Assembly (NCBI RefSeq): GCF_900177415.1
Contig: NZ_FXAF01000002.1
Location: forward strand, 1 to 64,000
DNA length: 64,000 nt
From: Xaviernesmea oryzae
GTDB lineage: Bacteria > Pseudomonadota > Alphaproteobacteria > Rhizobiales > Rhizobiaceae
Direction of reading: 5' to 3'
In this document: piece after piece, positions 34,409-42,427 of the stretch
Layout of the letters: each line of letters opens with the position of its first letter
How positions within the stretch are numbered: position 1 is the stretch's first letter
Notes under the pieces: model-generated
What the model saw: only the letters and a program-made list of their open reading frames with translations
Databases searched by the model: none
Told to the model about the DNA's origin: nothing
Translations under genes and position numbers: made by a program

Positions 34409-34795
34409 ATGATCAAATCGATGTGCCAGCTCACGCTGGCCGGCGTCGTCGCTTTTTGGGCACTTCAGGTCAGCGCCGCCGAAAACAGGTGCGGATGGTA
34501 CCAGATGCCGACCCCCGGAAACCTCTGGCTCACCGACAGGGACGCGACCTGGAGCATAACCTCGCAAGGAGAAGCCGCCGGTCCGGATGCGGTCGATGCC
34601 GAAAAGGCGCCGGACTTCGACGGCAGGCAGTTCGTCGAAACGAATGTACCCGGCGCCGGCTACGGTTATGGGTGCGCCTGCATGCGGGTCGATACCGACG
34701 CCAAGGCGCAGCGCATCACCAAGGTATATTCCGGGAAAATTCGCCCGCTTTCCGCCTGCAGGAACGACAAGTCGCTGCCGGCGCCACAGGACTGA
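34409..34795 (+). CDS. Small secreted DUF4087-like protein
   Basis: The 128-residue protein starts with a signal peptide (MIKSMCQLTLAGVVAFWALQ, cleavage near SAA at about 22-24). The mature part has ENRCGWYQMPTPGNLWLTDRDATWSI and four cysteines that could form disulfides, the pattern of DUF4087. Function is unknown. A good AAGGAGA site precedes the ATG. It is divergent from the ECF sigma gene and may belong to its regulon. Confidence 0.8.
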   Translation: MIKSMCQLTLAGVVAFWALQVSAAENRCGWYQMPTPGNLWLTDRDATWSITSQGEAAGPDAVDAEKAPDFDGRQFVETNVPGAGYGYGCACMRVDTDAKAQRITKVYSGKIRPLSACRNDKSLPAPQD

Positions 34796-34940
34796 GGCAC
34801 CGTCTCCCCCTGTCTTTTGAAAGCCAAGCCAGCGAACTCCCTTCGGCGAGGCCCCGCCGATTCCCCTATCCTCAACGCCTTGAAAGGGCCGGCACGAGTT
34901 CATATCTGCCGCCCGACCGAGGACGACCCAGGGGAGAGCA

Positions 34941-35168
34941 ATGTCCGAATTCTTTGAGACAACGTTCGGACCAGCGGAGCTGGAGATCCTGGAATCCGCG
35001 CTGGAGCAATGGTGCGACGAACGCCAGGTGTCGAAGCACTCGGCAGATGCAACCCTTGCAGCCGAAATATTCATCAACCTCTTCCGTGAAGGCAACAAGA
35101 CCCTGCCCGACCTGCAGCAAGCCGCCTCCCGTCACAAATGGCTCGCAGAGGGAAGCGTCGGCGCCTGA
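34941..35168 (+). CDS. Small hypothetical protein, 75 aa
   Basis: MSEFFETTFGPAELEILESALEQWCDERQ is followed by a helical, mostly polar sequence without membrane segments. AGGGGAGAG precedes the ATG at good spacing, which makes it a likely real gene. No family or function recognised. The style resembles short conserved rhizobial proteins. Confidence 0.65.
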   Translation: MSEFFETTFGPAELEILESALEQWCDERQVSKHSADATLAAEIFINLFREGNKTLPDLQQAASRHKWLAEGSVGA

Positions 35169-35349
35169 CTGGCTTTTGTCGACAGGAAAGAGAAGGCTGA
35201 AATCCGTTTCCAGACTTTCCCATCATCTGCCGCCAGGCCGAAGCCTGAGAACGCATCGGCGACGGCTTGAGACCGCCATCTGCCGAACGCGGAACAGGCT
35301 TGCGGCCTGAGCGTTCCGTCCAGGAGCACCAATTTTCGGAGGACCGCAA

Positions 35350-35526
35350 ATGGCTGAGGACAAGAAGGCACGGGAAGCGGTGGAACATGCCGGCAAGACA
35401 GGCGGAGCTTCAAGACCGCCGGCCGGGCCGCATGCCAAGGAACACCTGATCGACCGCGACAAGACGCCGGGCACGGGCTCCCTTCCCGAACCCGATGCGA
35501 AGGAAGCGGACGCCGGACCGGATTGA
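35350..35526 (+). CDS. Small hydrophilic protein, 58 aa
   Basis: ATG at 35350 follows GGAGGA (about 35337-35342) and opens a 58-codon frame ending in TGA. The product is very polar, begins MAEDKKAREAVEHAGKTGGA, and contains KEHLIDRDKTPGTGSLPEPD. It is probably intrinsically disordered and has no cysteine or membrane segment. The strong ribosome site and the absence of any overlapping gene support it. Function unknown. Confidence 0.6.
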   Translation: MAEDKKAREAVEHAGKTGGASRPPAGPHAKEHLIDRDKTPGTGSLPEPDAKEADAGPD

Positions 35527-35643
35527 TACCCACCCTACGCCGAAAACCGCTTCAGACGGCGCAAGCCATGCGACGCCTTGGCGCTTGCCCGAATTGCCGG
35601 GTGCCGCTAACACCGCTTGAAGAAACAGGTCGGGCAAGCGGGA

Positions 35644-36033
35644 ATGGCAGGCGAGACAATCACACTCTATGAGGCGATCGGTGGCGACCCCACGGTGCGC
35701 GCGCTGGTGAAACGCTTCTACGAGCTGATGGACACGCTGCCGGAAGCCGCCCGCTGCCGCGCCATCCACCCGGCAAGCCTCGAAGGCAGCGAGGCCAAAC
35801 TTTACGACTATCTGACCGGCTATCTCGGCGGTCCGCCGGTCTATGTCGAGAAATACGGCCACCCGCGGCTGCGTTCGCGCCATTTCGGCGCGGCGATCGG
35901 CCCCGCCGAACGCGACGAATGGATGCTCTGCTTCCGCCGCGCCATGCAGGAAACGATCGACAACGAAAAGCTGCGCGAGATCATCTGGCCGCCGATCGAG
36001 CGGCTCGCCTTCCACATGCAGAACAGGGAATAG
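35644..36033 (+). CDS. Group II truncated hemoglobin
   Basis: The 129-residue globin has Tyr26 (RFYELMD, position B10), the proximal His80 at the end of YGHPRLRSRH, and Trp93 (DEWMLCF, position G8), the marks of group II truncated hemoglobins. Such proteins bind oxygen or NO and may protect against nitrosative stress. An upstream TTG at 35617 is possible, but the ATG at 35644 matches the family start ITLYEAIGG. The DUF423 membrane gene follows after 4 bases. Confidence 0.92.
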   Translation: MAGETITLYEAIGGDPTVRALVKRFYELMDTLPEAARCRAIHPASLEGSEAKLYDYLTGYLGGPPVYVEKYGHPRLRSRHFGAAIGPAERDEWMLCFRRAMQETIDNEKLREIIWPPIERLAFHMQNRE

Positions 36034-36037
36034 GGTT

Positions 36038-36409
36038 TTGGAAAGACTCGGATATCTGAGGCCGTTGATTCTGTTTGTGAGCGGATTGATGGGGGCCGCA
36101 GGCGTCGCCCTTGCAGCAGCCGCGAGCCATGGCGGCGATACGCTCTTCCTGGGCTCCGCGTCCGCCATGTGCCTGGCGCATGCCCCCGTCCTGCTGGGCC
36201 TCTATCTCGGCCAGACGTTCTTCCGGACTGCTACCCTTGCGGCGCTGGTATTGGGGCTCGGCACGATCGTCTTCGCGGGCGATCTCGTGTCGCGGCACTA
36301 TCTTGGCGACCGGCTGTTTGCGATGGCGGCTCCCGCGGGCGGCACGCTGATGATGCTCGGATGGCTGCTTGTGGCTGCGGCGGCGTTTTTCCGAACGAAA
36401 GAAGTCTAA
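36038..36409 (+). CDS. DUF423-family small membrane protein
   Basis: The 123-residue protein has four hydrophobic segments (first RPLILFVSGLMGAAGVALAA) and the DUF423-like LGLGTIVFAGDLVSRHYLGD and PAGGTLMMLGWLLVAAAA. It starts at TTG (36038), GGAA-type site ahead. Family members are inner-membrane proteins of unknown role. Tight spacing to the hemoglobin gene suggests joint transcription. Confidence 0.85.
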   Translation: MERLGYLRPLILFVSGLMGAAGVALAAAASHGGDTLFLGSASAMCLAHAPVLLGLYLGQTFFRTATLAALVLGLGTIVFAGDLVSRHYLGDRLFAMAAPAGGTLMMLGWLLVAAAAFFRTKEV

Positions 36410-36437
36410 CCCCCTGGCCTGCCGGGCGGAGGGATTG

Positions 36438-36674
36438 TCAGCGCCGGAAAGCCAGCACCCTGCCCTCTCCGGCCGGCGGCATTCCGGAAGCGTGAGATTT
36501 CAGGTCGGCCGGAAAGGTCACCACATTGGTCATATCGGAAGCCATGTTGGCGGCCGCCTCCGCACGCGCCGTCAGCAGCGCGTAAAGTTCCGGCACCAGT
36601 CCGTCGCCATTCTGTTCGGCAAGCTTGTGCAGGCCGATGAAAAGGCCGACGTCACGACGTTCTTCGTTCATCAT
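36438..36674 (-). CDS. Small hypothetical protein, 78 aa
   Basis: MMNEERRDVGLFIGLHKLAEQNGDGLVPELYALLTARAEAAAN and a short tail ending FRR. It is helical and soluble. The start overlaps the end of the DUF2325 gene by 23 bases on the same strand, so it is translated from the same message. No family recognised. Confidence 0.65.
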   Translation of the reverse strand: MMNEERRDVGLFIGLHKLAEQNGDGLVPELYALLTARAEAAANMASDMTNVVTFPADLKSHASGMPPAGEGRVLAFRR

Positions 36675-37062
36675 TTCGTTCCTTCATCGTCTGGAGCGCC
36701 CGCTCCAGACTGGATTTCGAGCCGTTGCGCAGGGGCACGAAGGCGACGCCGAACTTCTTGCAGCCGGTCTTCACCCTCAGACACGCATCGTGGCTGATAC
36801 AGTCGATGGGGCAGAAGACGCAGTCGACCGAGGGCAGCACGGTGTCGATGCGCGAGACGGCTTCACGCAAACCGCCGTCGTGATGGATAAGTTCCGCCCC
36901 GTAATTGCTGGCGATCTCACGCAGATGCGCCACCTGACAGTCACGCCCCCCGACATAGAGGAAACTGCGGATGTCGATGGCGCCGCCGTCACCGCGTGCC
37001 GGAGCCTTGGACGCCTCTTCCGCGCCGCTGTTGCCGTTCTTCCGCTTCTGCTTCTTGGCCAT
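36652..37062 (-). CDS. DUF2325 domain protein
   Basis: The 136-residue protein has a charged N-terminal tail (KKQKRKNGNSG) and the DUF2325 core FLYVGGRDCQVAHLREIASNYGAELIHHDGGLREAVSRI, then a cysteine cluster VDCVFCPIDCISHDACLRVKTGCKKFG that may bind metal or respond to redox state. DUF2325 proteins occur near nitrogen-fixation and hemerythrin genes, but their function is unknown. It is divergent from pydX and is followed by an overlapping 78-aa gene. Confidence 0.82.
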   Translation of the reverse strand: MAKKQKRKNGNSGAEEASKAPARGDGGAIDIRSFLYVGGRDCQVAHLREIASNYGAELIHHDGGLREAVSRIDTVLPSVDCVFCPIDCISHDACLRVKTGCKKFGVAFVPLRNGSKSSLERALQTMKERNDERRTS

Positions 37063-37203
37063 CGTGCTCCCCGTCCGGCTCTCGGGGTCGGAACCCCTTG
37101 CTGGAGCGCACCATAGTAAAGTTGATTTTCGGAGTAAAGATTAAAGTCGACTCTTTTTATCAGGATATATTCGACGGCCTGACAACGGCTTCTCTCTCAA
37201 AAT

Positions 37204-37219
37204 TTTACCGTTTGATAAA
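37204..37219. promoter_or_regulatory. Possible RutR/PydR-type operator upstream of pydX
   Basis: TTTACCGTTTGATAAA is an imperfect dyad (TTTACC, 4-base spacer, GATAAA) 64 bases ahead of the pydX start. It keeps the layout of the better match TTTACCAACCGGTCAA at 47975-47990 beside the TetR gene. Low to moderate confidence. Confidence 0.4.
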
Positions 37220-37283
37220 TTTTTTCGCTGTGGTACCCTTCGGCCATAGTTGTCCATGAATCCGATAAAAGAGGGAACATAAG

Positions 37284-38657
37284 ATGGATCGACTGGGAAA
37301 CGGCCAGATGGCCGGGATTTCGGCTGGGCGTCTTTCGCAGGCTCAGTACGAGACGAATTTCGCCGACCTCCACCCGCGTCTCGACAGGCATGAGGCGCTG
37401 GTCGCCGCCGACCGCTGCTATTTCTGCTACGACGCGCCGTGCATGACGGCCTGTCCCACCTCCATCGATATCCCGCTGTTCATCCGGCAGATATCGACAG
37501 GCAATCCGATCGGTTCGGCCAAGACCATCTTCGACCAGAACATCCTGGGCGGCATGTGCGCCCGCGTCTGTCCCACTGAGACGCTGTGCGAACAGGCTTG
37601 CGTGCGCAACACCGCGGAGGACAAGCCGGTCGAGATCGGCAAGCTGCAGCGTTACGCGACCGACATCGCCATGGAACAGGGCCGGCAGTTCTACAGCCGC
37701 AAGGCACCGACAGGAAAGACGGTCGCCGTGGTCGGCGCCGGCCCCGCCGGGCTTGCCGCCGCGCACCGGCTCGCCATGCACGGCCATTCCGTCGTGATCC
37801 TCGAAGCGCGCGAAAAATCGGGCGGCCTCAACGAATACGGCATAGCAACGTATAAGGCGGTCGACGATTTCGCGAGCCGCGAAGTGGATTACGTCACCGC
37901 CATCGGCGGCATCGTGGTCCAGAACGGCCAGGCGCTGGGCCGCGATTTTTCGCTCTCGGATCTCACATCCAGATATGACGCCGTCTTCCTCGGCATGGGG
38001 CTTCAGGGCGTCAACGGCCTCGGCATCGAGGGCGAGAACCTCGTCGGCGTCGAGGATGCGGTCGATTTCATCGCCGCACTCCGCCAGGCGAAGGACAAGG
38101 CGGCGATCCCCGTCGGCAGGCGGGTCGTCGTGCTCGGCGGCGGCATGACCGCCATCGACGCCGCGATCCAGTCCAAGCTGCTCGGCGCCGAAGAGGTGAC
38201 GATCTGCTACCGTCGCGGCAGGGAGAACATGAACGCCTCCGGTTACGAGCAGGACCTCGCCACCGCCAACGGCGTCATCATCCGTCATTGGCTGGCGCCG
38301 AAAGCCATCATCGGCAAGGACGGCACGGTGCGCGGCATCGAGGTCGAATATACCGCGGTGAAGGACGGCAGGCTCGTCGGCACCGGCGAAACGGGCATCA
38401 TTGCCGCCGACCAGATCTTCAAGGCGATCGGCCAGAACTTCTCCGCTTCCGGCCTCGGCGCGCTGCAGTTCGAGAAAGGCAAGATCCTGGTCGATGCCGA
38501 AGGCCGCACTTCGGTCGAGGGCGTCTGGGCCGGCGGCGACTGCATCGGCATCGGCGAAGACCTCACCGTCTCGGCGGTCGCGCAGGGCCGCGACGCCGCC
38601 GAAAGCATCAACCGTGCCCTGGCTGCCGGTTCGCAGCCGGCCACGGCAGTGGCCTGA
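37284..38657 (+). CDS. pydX: Dihydropyrimidine dehydrogenase, NAD(P)H/FAD subunit (PydX/PreT)
   Basis: The 457-residue subunit carries electrons from NAD(P)H through FAD and Fe-S clusters to the PydA/PreA subunit for reduction of uracil or thymine. N-terminal Fe-S cysteines are at 45, 48, 53, 57 and again at 92, 96, 102, 106. The FAD motif VAVVGAGPAGLAAAHRL is at about 147-163, and the pyridine-nucleotide motif VVVLGGGMTAIDAA at about 283-296. The ATG follows GAGGGAA. The pydA gene starts 14 bases after its stop. The GltD-like layout is standard for this subunit. Confidence 0.93.
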   Translation: MDRLGNGQMAGISAGRLSQAQYETNFADLHPRLDRHEALVAADRCYFCYDAPCMTACPTSIDIPLFIRQISTGNPIGSAKTIFDQNILGGMCARVCPTETLCEQACVRNTAEDKPVEIGKLQRYATDIAMEQGRQFYSRKAPTGKTVAVVGAGPAGLAAAHRLAMHGHSVVILEAREKSGGLNEYGIATYKAVDDFASREVDYVTAIGGIVVQNGQALGRDFSLSDLTSRYDAVFLGMGLQGVNGLGIEGENLVGVEDAVDFIAALRQAKDKAAIPVGRRVVVLGGGMTAIDAAIQSKLLGAEEVTICYRRGRENMNASGYEQDLATANGVIIRHWLAPKAIIGKDGTVRGIEVEYTAVKDGRLVGTGETGIIAADQIFKAIGQNFSASGLGALQFEKGKILVDAEGRTSVEGVWAGGDCIGIGEDLTVSAVAQGRDAAESINRALAAGSQPATAVA

Positions 38658-38671
38658 GGGAGGATTGGACA

Positions 38672-39985
38672 ATGGCTGATATCCGCAACGATTTCGTCGG
38701 CATCAAATCCCCCAACCCCTTCTGGCTCGCCTCCGCGCCGCCGACCGACAAGGCGTACAACGTCGAGCGCGCCTTCAAGGCGGGCTGGGGCGGCGTGGTC
38801 TGGAAGACGCTCGGGGAGGAAGGCCCGCCGGTCGTCAACGTCAACGGCCCGCGCTACGGTGCGATCTGGGGCGCCGACCGCCGCCTGCTCGGCCTGAACA
38901 ATATCGAGCTCATCACCGACCGCGACCTCTACACCAACCTCACCGAGATGAAGCAGGTGAAGAAGAACTGGCCGGACCGGGCGATCGTCGCTTCGATCAT
39001 GGTGCCCTGCACCGAGGAGGCCTGGAAGGCGATCCTGCCGCTCGTCGAGGAAACCGAGGTCGACGGCATCGAGCTGAACTTCGGCTGTCCGCACGGCATG
39101 TCCGAGCGCGGCATGGGTTCGGCCGTCGGGCAGGTGCCGGAATATATCGAGATGGTGGTGCGCTGGTGCAAGCAATATACCCGCATGCCGGTCATCACCA
39201 AGCTGACGCCGAACATCACCGATATCCGCAAGCCCGCCCGTGCTGCCAAGGCCGGCGGCACCGATGCCGTCTCGCTGATCAACACGATCAACTCGATCGT
39301 TTCCGTCGATCTCGACAATTTCGCGCCGAATCCCACGGTCGGCGGCAAGGGCTCGCATGGCGGCTATTGCGGCCCGGCCGTGAAGCCGATCGCCCTCAAC
39401 ATGGTGGCCGAGATCGCCCGCGATCCGGAAACCTACGGCCTGCCGATCTCCGGCATCGGCGGCATTACCACCTGGCGGGATGCGGCTGAATTTTTAGCGC
39501 TGGGCGCCGGCAACGTGCAGGTCTGCACGGCGGCGATGACCTACGGCTTCAAGATCGTCCAGGAGATGATCACCGGCCTCTCCGACTGGATGGACGAAAA
39601 GGGCCACCGCACCCTCGGCGACGTCATCGGACGTGCCACCCCCAACGTCACCGACTGGCAGTACCTCAACCTCAACTATATCGCCAAGGCGCATATCGAC
39701 CAGGACGCCTGCATCAAATGCGGCCGCTGTCACATCGCCTGCGAGGACACCTCGCACCAGGCGATCACCGCGATGGTCGACGGTGTTCGCCGTTTCGAGG
39801 TGATGGAAGAGGAATGCGTCGGCTGCAATCTCTGCGTCAACGTCTGTCCGGTCGAGAACTGCATCACGATGGAGCCGCTCGCGGCAGGCGCGCTCGACAG
39901 GCGCACCGGCAAAGTGGTCGAGCCGACCTATGCCAACTGGACGACCCATCCGAACAATCCGATGGCGAGACAGGCCGCGGAGTAA
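38672..39985 (+). CDS. pydA: Dihydropyrimidine dehydrogenase, catalytic subunit (PydA/PreA)
   Basis: The 437-residue subunit reduces uracil and thymine to the 5,6-dihydro form. It has a dihydroorotate-dehydrogenase-like FMN barrel with the catalytic cysteine in LNFGCPHGMSERGMG (Cys139) and a C-terminal two-cluster ferredoxin domain (DACIKCGRCHIACED and ECVGCNLCVNVCPVENC). It needs PydX for electrons. The later steps of the pathway are encoded at 48116-51424, and the regulator candidate is the TetR gene at 47229. Confidence 0.95.
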   Translation: MADIRNDFVGIKSPNPFWLASAPPTDKAYNVERAFKAGWGGVVWKTLGEEGPPVVNVNGPRYGAIWGADRRLLGLNNIELITDRDLYTNLTEMKQVKKNWPDRAIVASIMVPCTEEAWKAILPLVEETEVDGIELNFGCPHGMSERGMGSAVGQVPEYIEMVVRWCKQYTRMPVITKLTPNITDIRKPARAAKAGGTDAVSLINTINSIVSVDLDNFAPNPTVGGKGSHGGYCGPAVKPIALNMVAEIARDPETYGLPISGIGGITTWRDAAEFLALGAGNVQVCTAAMTYGFKIVQEMITGLSDWMDEKGHRTLGDVIGRATPNVTDWQYLNLNYIAKAHIDQDACIKCGRCHIACEDTSHQAITAMVDGVRRFEVMEEECVGCNLCVNVCPVENCITMEPLAAGALDRRTGKVVEPTYANWTTHPNNPMARQAAE

Positions 39986-40000
39986 TTTCCACCTGTAGCA

Positions 40001-40037
40001 ATCGTCATCCGTAAAGCGACACTTTACGGATGACGAT
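40001..40037. promoter_or_regulatory. Perfect 15-base inverted repeat between pydA and higB
   Basis: ATCGTCATCCGTAAA (40001-40015) and its exact complement (40023-40037) flank a 7-base spacer GCGACAC. It lies 19 bases before higB, in its promoter region, so it may be the HigA operator. It could also serve as the rho-independent hairpin of pydA, although no T-run follows. Confidence 0.7.
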
Positions 40038-40056
40038 TTCATGCTTATATATCCCC

Positions 40057-40347
40057 ATGAGGATCCGAAACATCGTCCACAAGGGGTTGCGCCGCTTCGT
40101 TGTCGACGATGATCCGACGGCGCTGCAGCCGGCGGTGGTTCCGAAGCTGCGGCGCATGATTTCCTTTCTGCAAGACATGGAAACCGAAAGCGAGCTGCGG
40201 ACGGTGCCGAGTTGGAAAGCCCATCAATTGACGGGCGACCGAAAAGGGACGTGGAGCCTGTTCGTTACCAAGAACTGGCGGCTGACGTTCCGGATCGAGG
40301 CCAGGGAGATCGAAATCGTCGATCTCGACTACGAAGACTATCACTAG
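40057..40347 (+). CDS. higB: HigB-type toxin (RelE superfamily)
   Basis: The 96-residue RelE-like ribosome-dependent mRNA interferase has the family start MRIRNIVHKGLRRF, KLRRMISFLQ, and the signature GTWSLFVTKNWRLTFRIE with the C-terminal DLDYEDYH. The longer upstream frame is not supported by homology. The toxin gene is followed after 9 bases by its antitoxin, the reversed order typical for hig loci. Confidence 0.93.
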   Translation: MRIRNIVHKGLRRFVVDDDPTALQPAVVPKLRRMISFLQDMETESELRTVPSWKAHQLTGDRKGTWSLFVTKNWRLTFRIEAREIEIVDLDYEDYH

Positions 40348-40356
40348 GAGCGACCA

Positions 40357-40683
40357 ATGGCTGAAGCACCCGGCATTCGCATGAAAAACCCGGCGCATCC
40401 CGGGGATTTCCTGAAGCATGAGGTTCTCGAGGAATTGCAGATATCGGTCACCGAAGCCGCAAGGGTATTGGGTGTTACGCGCCCGGCCCTCTCCGCTCTG
40501 TTGAACGAGCGATCCTCGCTCTCGCCGGAAATGGCTCTGCGGTTCGAAAAGGCTTTCGGGCTCTCCATGGACACGCTGATGCGGATGCAGAGCAGTTTCG
40601 ATATTGCCGAAGCACGTCGTCACGAGGGGGATATTCACGTTCTCCCGTACAAGGCACCGCCGCCCGTAAACGCCGCGAAATAG
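40357..40683 (+). CDS. higA: HigA-type antitoxin
   Basis: The 108-residue antitoxin has an XRE-like helix-turn-helix (VTEAARVLGVTRPALSALLNERSSLSPEMALRFEKAFG) and the family start NPAHPGDFLKHEVLEEL. It should bind HigB and repress the operon through the upstream palindrome. Complete length; no defects seen. Confidence 0.94.
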   Translation: MAEAPGIRMKNPAHPGDFLKHEVLEELQISVTEAARVLGVTRPALSALLNERSSLSPEMALRFEKAFGLSMDTLMRMQSSFDIAEARRHEGDIHVLPYKAPPPVNAAK

Positions 40684-40725
40684 CGCTGTGCCCCACTACG
40701 GGGCATCTCACGACAGGACGCCCGG

Positions 40726-41205
40726 TCAGCTTGGCCGGGGCATTTTCGACCGGGCGCTGCGGATCAGGAAGGTCATGCGGTCCCGCGAGAGTGCCGCCTT
40801 CTCCCGTTTGGCATGCTCGCTGAAGGCGATGGAGCCGGCCGGCGTGCTGAGCAGGCAACGGTATTGCGGCCCGCCCTCCCCGTCATCCTCCTCCTCGATG
40901 ACCGGCGACGGCAGGCGATCGGGATCGATATGCTGCTCGTCATGAGTCCAGAGCCAGCGGCGGGTGACCAGCCAGTCGCCCGCTCCGTTCTGCCAGACCG
41001 AAACCACCGGCCGGGCAAAGGCGCGGATTGCGAACCAGCATCCCGTACCCCAGAAGAACAGGATGACGATCATCCGGAACGGATCGGCGGCAATACCGCC
41101 GTCACGGACGAAAACCGAAGTCACGAACAGGAGAATGGCGAACCAGGCAATGACGAAAAGCCAGCCGTAAAGTGGCCGCAGGTTTCTAAAAAGCAGTCTT
41201 TCCAT
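40726..41205 (-). CDS. Hypothetical membrane protein, 159 aa
   Basis: Two hydrophobic segments are visible near the N-terminus (GWLFVIAWFAILLFVTSVFV and RMIVILFFWGTGCWFAIRAF), followed by a soluble domain with an acidic patch VIEEEDDGEGG. The topology suggests both membrane helices at the start and a cytoplasmic C-terminal domain. The family was not recognised. Convergent with higA. Confidence 0.7.
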   Translation of the reverse strand: MERLLFRNLRPLYGWLFVIAWFAILLFVTSVFVRDGGIAADPFRMIVILFFWGTGCWFAIRAFARPVVSVWQNGAGDWLVTRRWLWTHDEQHIDPDRLPSPVIEEEDDGEGGPQYRCLLSTPAGSIAFSEHAKREKAALSRDRMTFLIRSARSKMPRPS

Positions 41206-41312
41206 GGCCGATGCCTCCCAAGACTTCTTTTCAACGCCGGCATTATATCACGATTTATGGAATGGCGAACGTGGAAGGCTCGCGCCGCGCCGCCGGGGCG
41301 CGAGCCGGACTG

Positions 41313-42329
41313 TCAGAACTCTATGACGATCTTGCCGAAGGCTCCGCGATCGAGATGCGCGAAAGCCTCCGCCGCCTCCTCGAAACGATAGCGCCTGTCG
41401 ATCACCGGCTTCAGGCCTGCCGCATCGACGCCGCGGACGAAGTCCTCGAGCGCCCGGCGATGGCCGACGGAGATACCTTGAATGGTCGGCGCCTTGAGAA
41501 GCAGCGGCAGGGCGGGGCCGGAGACGTCGAACCCCTCGAAAACGCCGATGACCGAGATGCGGCCGCCGACCGCCACCGCCTGCAGGGAGTTTGCAAGGCC
41601 GGGACCGCCGGCGATTTCGAGGATGTGGTCGGCGCCGTAATCGCCGGTGATCTCATGGACCCGCTCCACCCAGCCGTCGCGCGGCAGAAGATGGTCGGCG
41701 CCGAGCGACCGGGCGCGTTCGAGTTTTGCCGGGCTGGACGAGGTGATGAAGACTTCCGCGCCATGGGCCTTGGCGATCTGGAGCCCGAAGAGAGCGACGC
41801 CGCCCGTTCCCTGGATGACCACCTTGTCGCCGGCCTTCAACCTGCCCGCCTCGATCAGCGCGAACCAGGCGGTGAGCCCGGCGCAGGGCAGCGTGCTTGC
41901 CTCCGCCGCATCGAGGGTCGCCGGCGCCGCCACGAACCAATCCTCTGGGAACGTGACGTATTCGGAAAGCACCCCGGGGAAATAGCCGCCCAGCGTCTTG
42001 TAGGGCGGGTGGCGGGCGTCTCCCAACCCGCCGCCTTCGATGCGGCCCGGCGAGAAGGTCGAGATGACCCTGTCGCCCCGCTTGAAGCGCGTGACGCCGG
42101 AGCCGACCGCTTCCACCACGCCCGCCATGTCCGAGGCGGGCACGAAGGGAAATTTGAGCGGCAGGTCCATGCCGGTTTCCAGCACCAGCTTATCGCGAAA
42201 GTTCAGCGATACCGCCTCTGTCCGTACCAGCACTTCTCCGGCGGCCGGTTCGGCGATCTCGGCTTCGCGGATGCGAAAATCCTGCGGCCCGGGCGCGGTC
42301 ATGCTCCATTGCTTTGCCGTTCTCATCAT
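41313..42329 (-). CDS. Zinc-independent MDR-family oxidoreductase (quinone reductase-like)
   Basis: The 338-residue medium-chain dehydrogenase/reductase has the N-terminal GroES-like fold (EVLVRTEAVSLNFRDKLV, PFVPASDMAGVVEAVG) and a nucleotide motif VIQGTGGVALFGLQIAKAHGAEV (about 168-190). The catalytic zinc cysteine and His pattern is not evident, pointing to the quinone oxidoreductase-like branch. It is divergent from a LysR gene, a common regulator-target pair. The substrate is unknown. Confidence 0.87.
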   Translation of the reverse strand: MMRTAKQWSMTAPGPQDFRIREAEIAEPAAGEVLVRTEAVSLNFRDKLVLETGMDLPLKFPFVPASDMAGVVEAVGSGVTRFKRGDRVISTFSPGRIEGGGLGDARHPPYKTLGGYFPGVLSEYVTFPEDWFVAAPATLDAAEASTLPCAGLTAWFALIEAGRLKAGDKVVIQGTGGVALFGLQIAKAHGAEVFITSSSPAKLERARSLGADHLLPRDGWVERVHEITGDYGADHILEIAGGPGLANSLQAVAVGGRISVIGVFEGFDVSGPALPLLLKAPTIQGISVGHRRALEDFVRGVDAAGLKPVIDRRYRFEEAAEAFAHLDRGAFGKIVIEF

Positions 42330-42427
42330 ATTGCTCCTTCAAAGTTGCGATGAGGCGAGCATATCGTTGAAAATTCGTCCGCAGTTGCGATAGTATCTCT
42401 CCACAATGGTTCCCGAATGGATACAAA

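Noticed and set aside
40687-40703. Short hairpin TGCCCC/GGGGCA after higA as terminator
   Set aside because: Six-base stem with no T-run; too weak to call.
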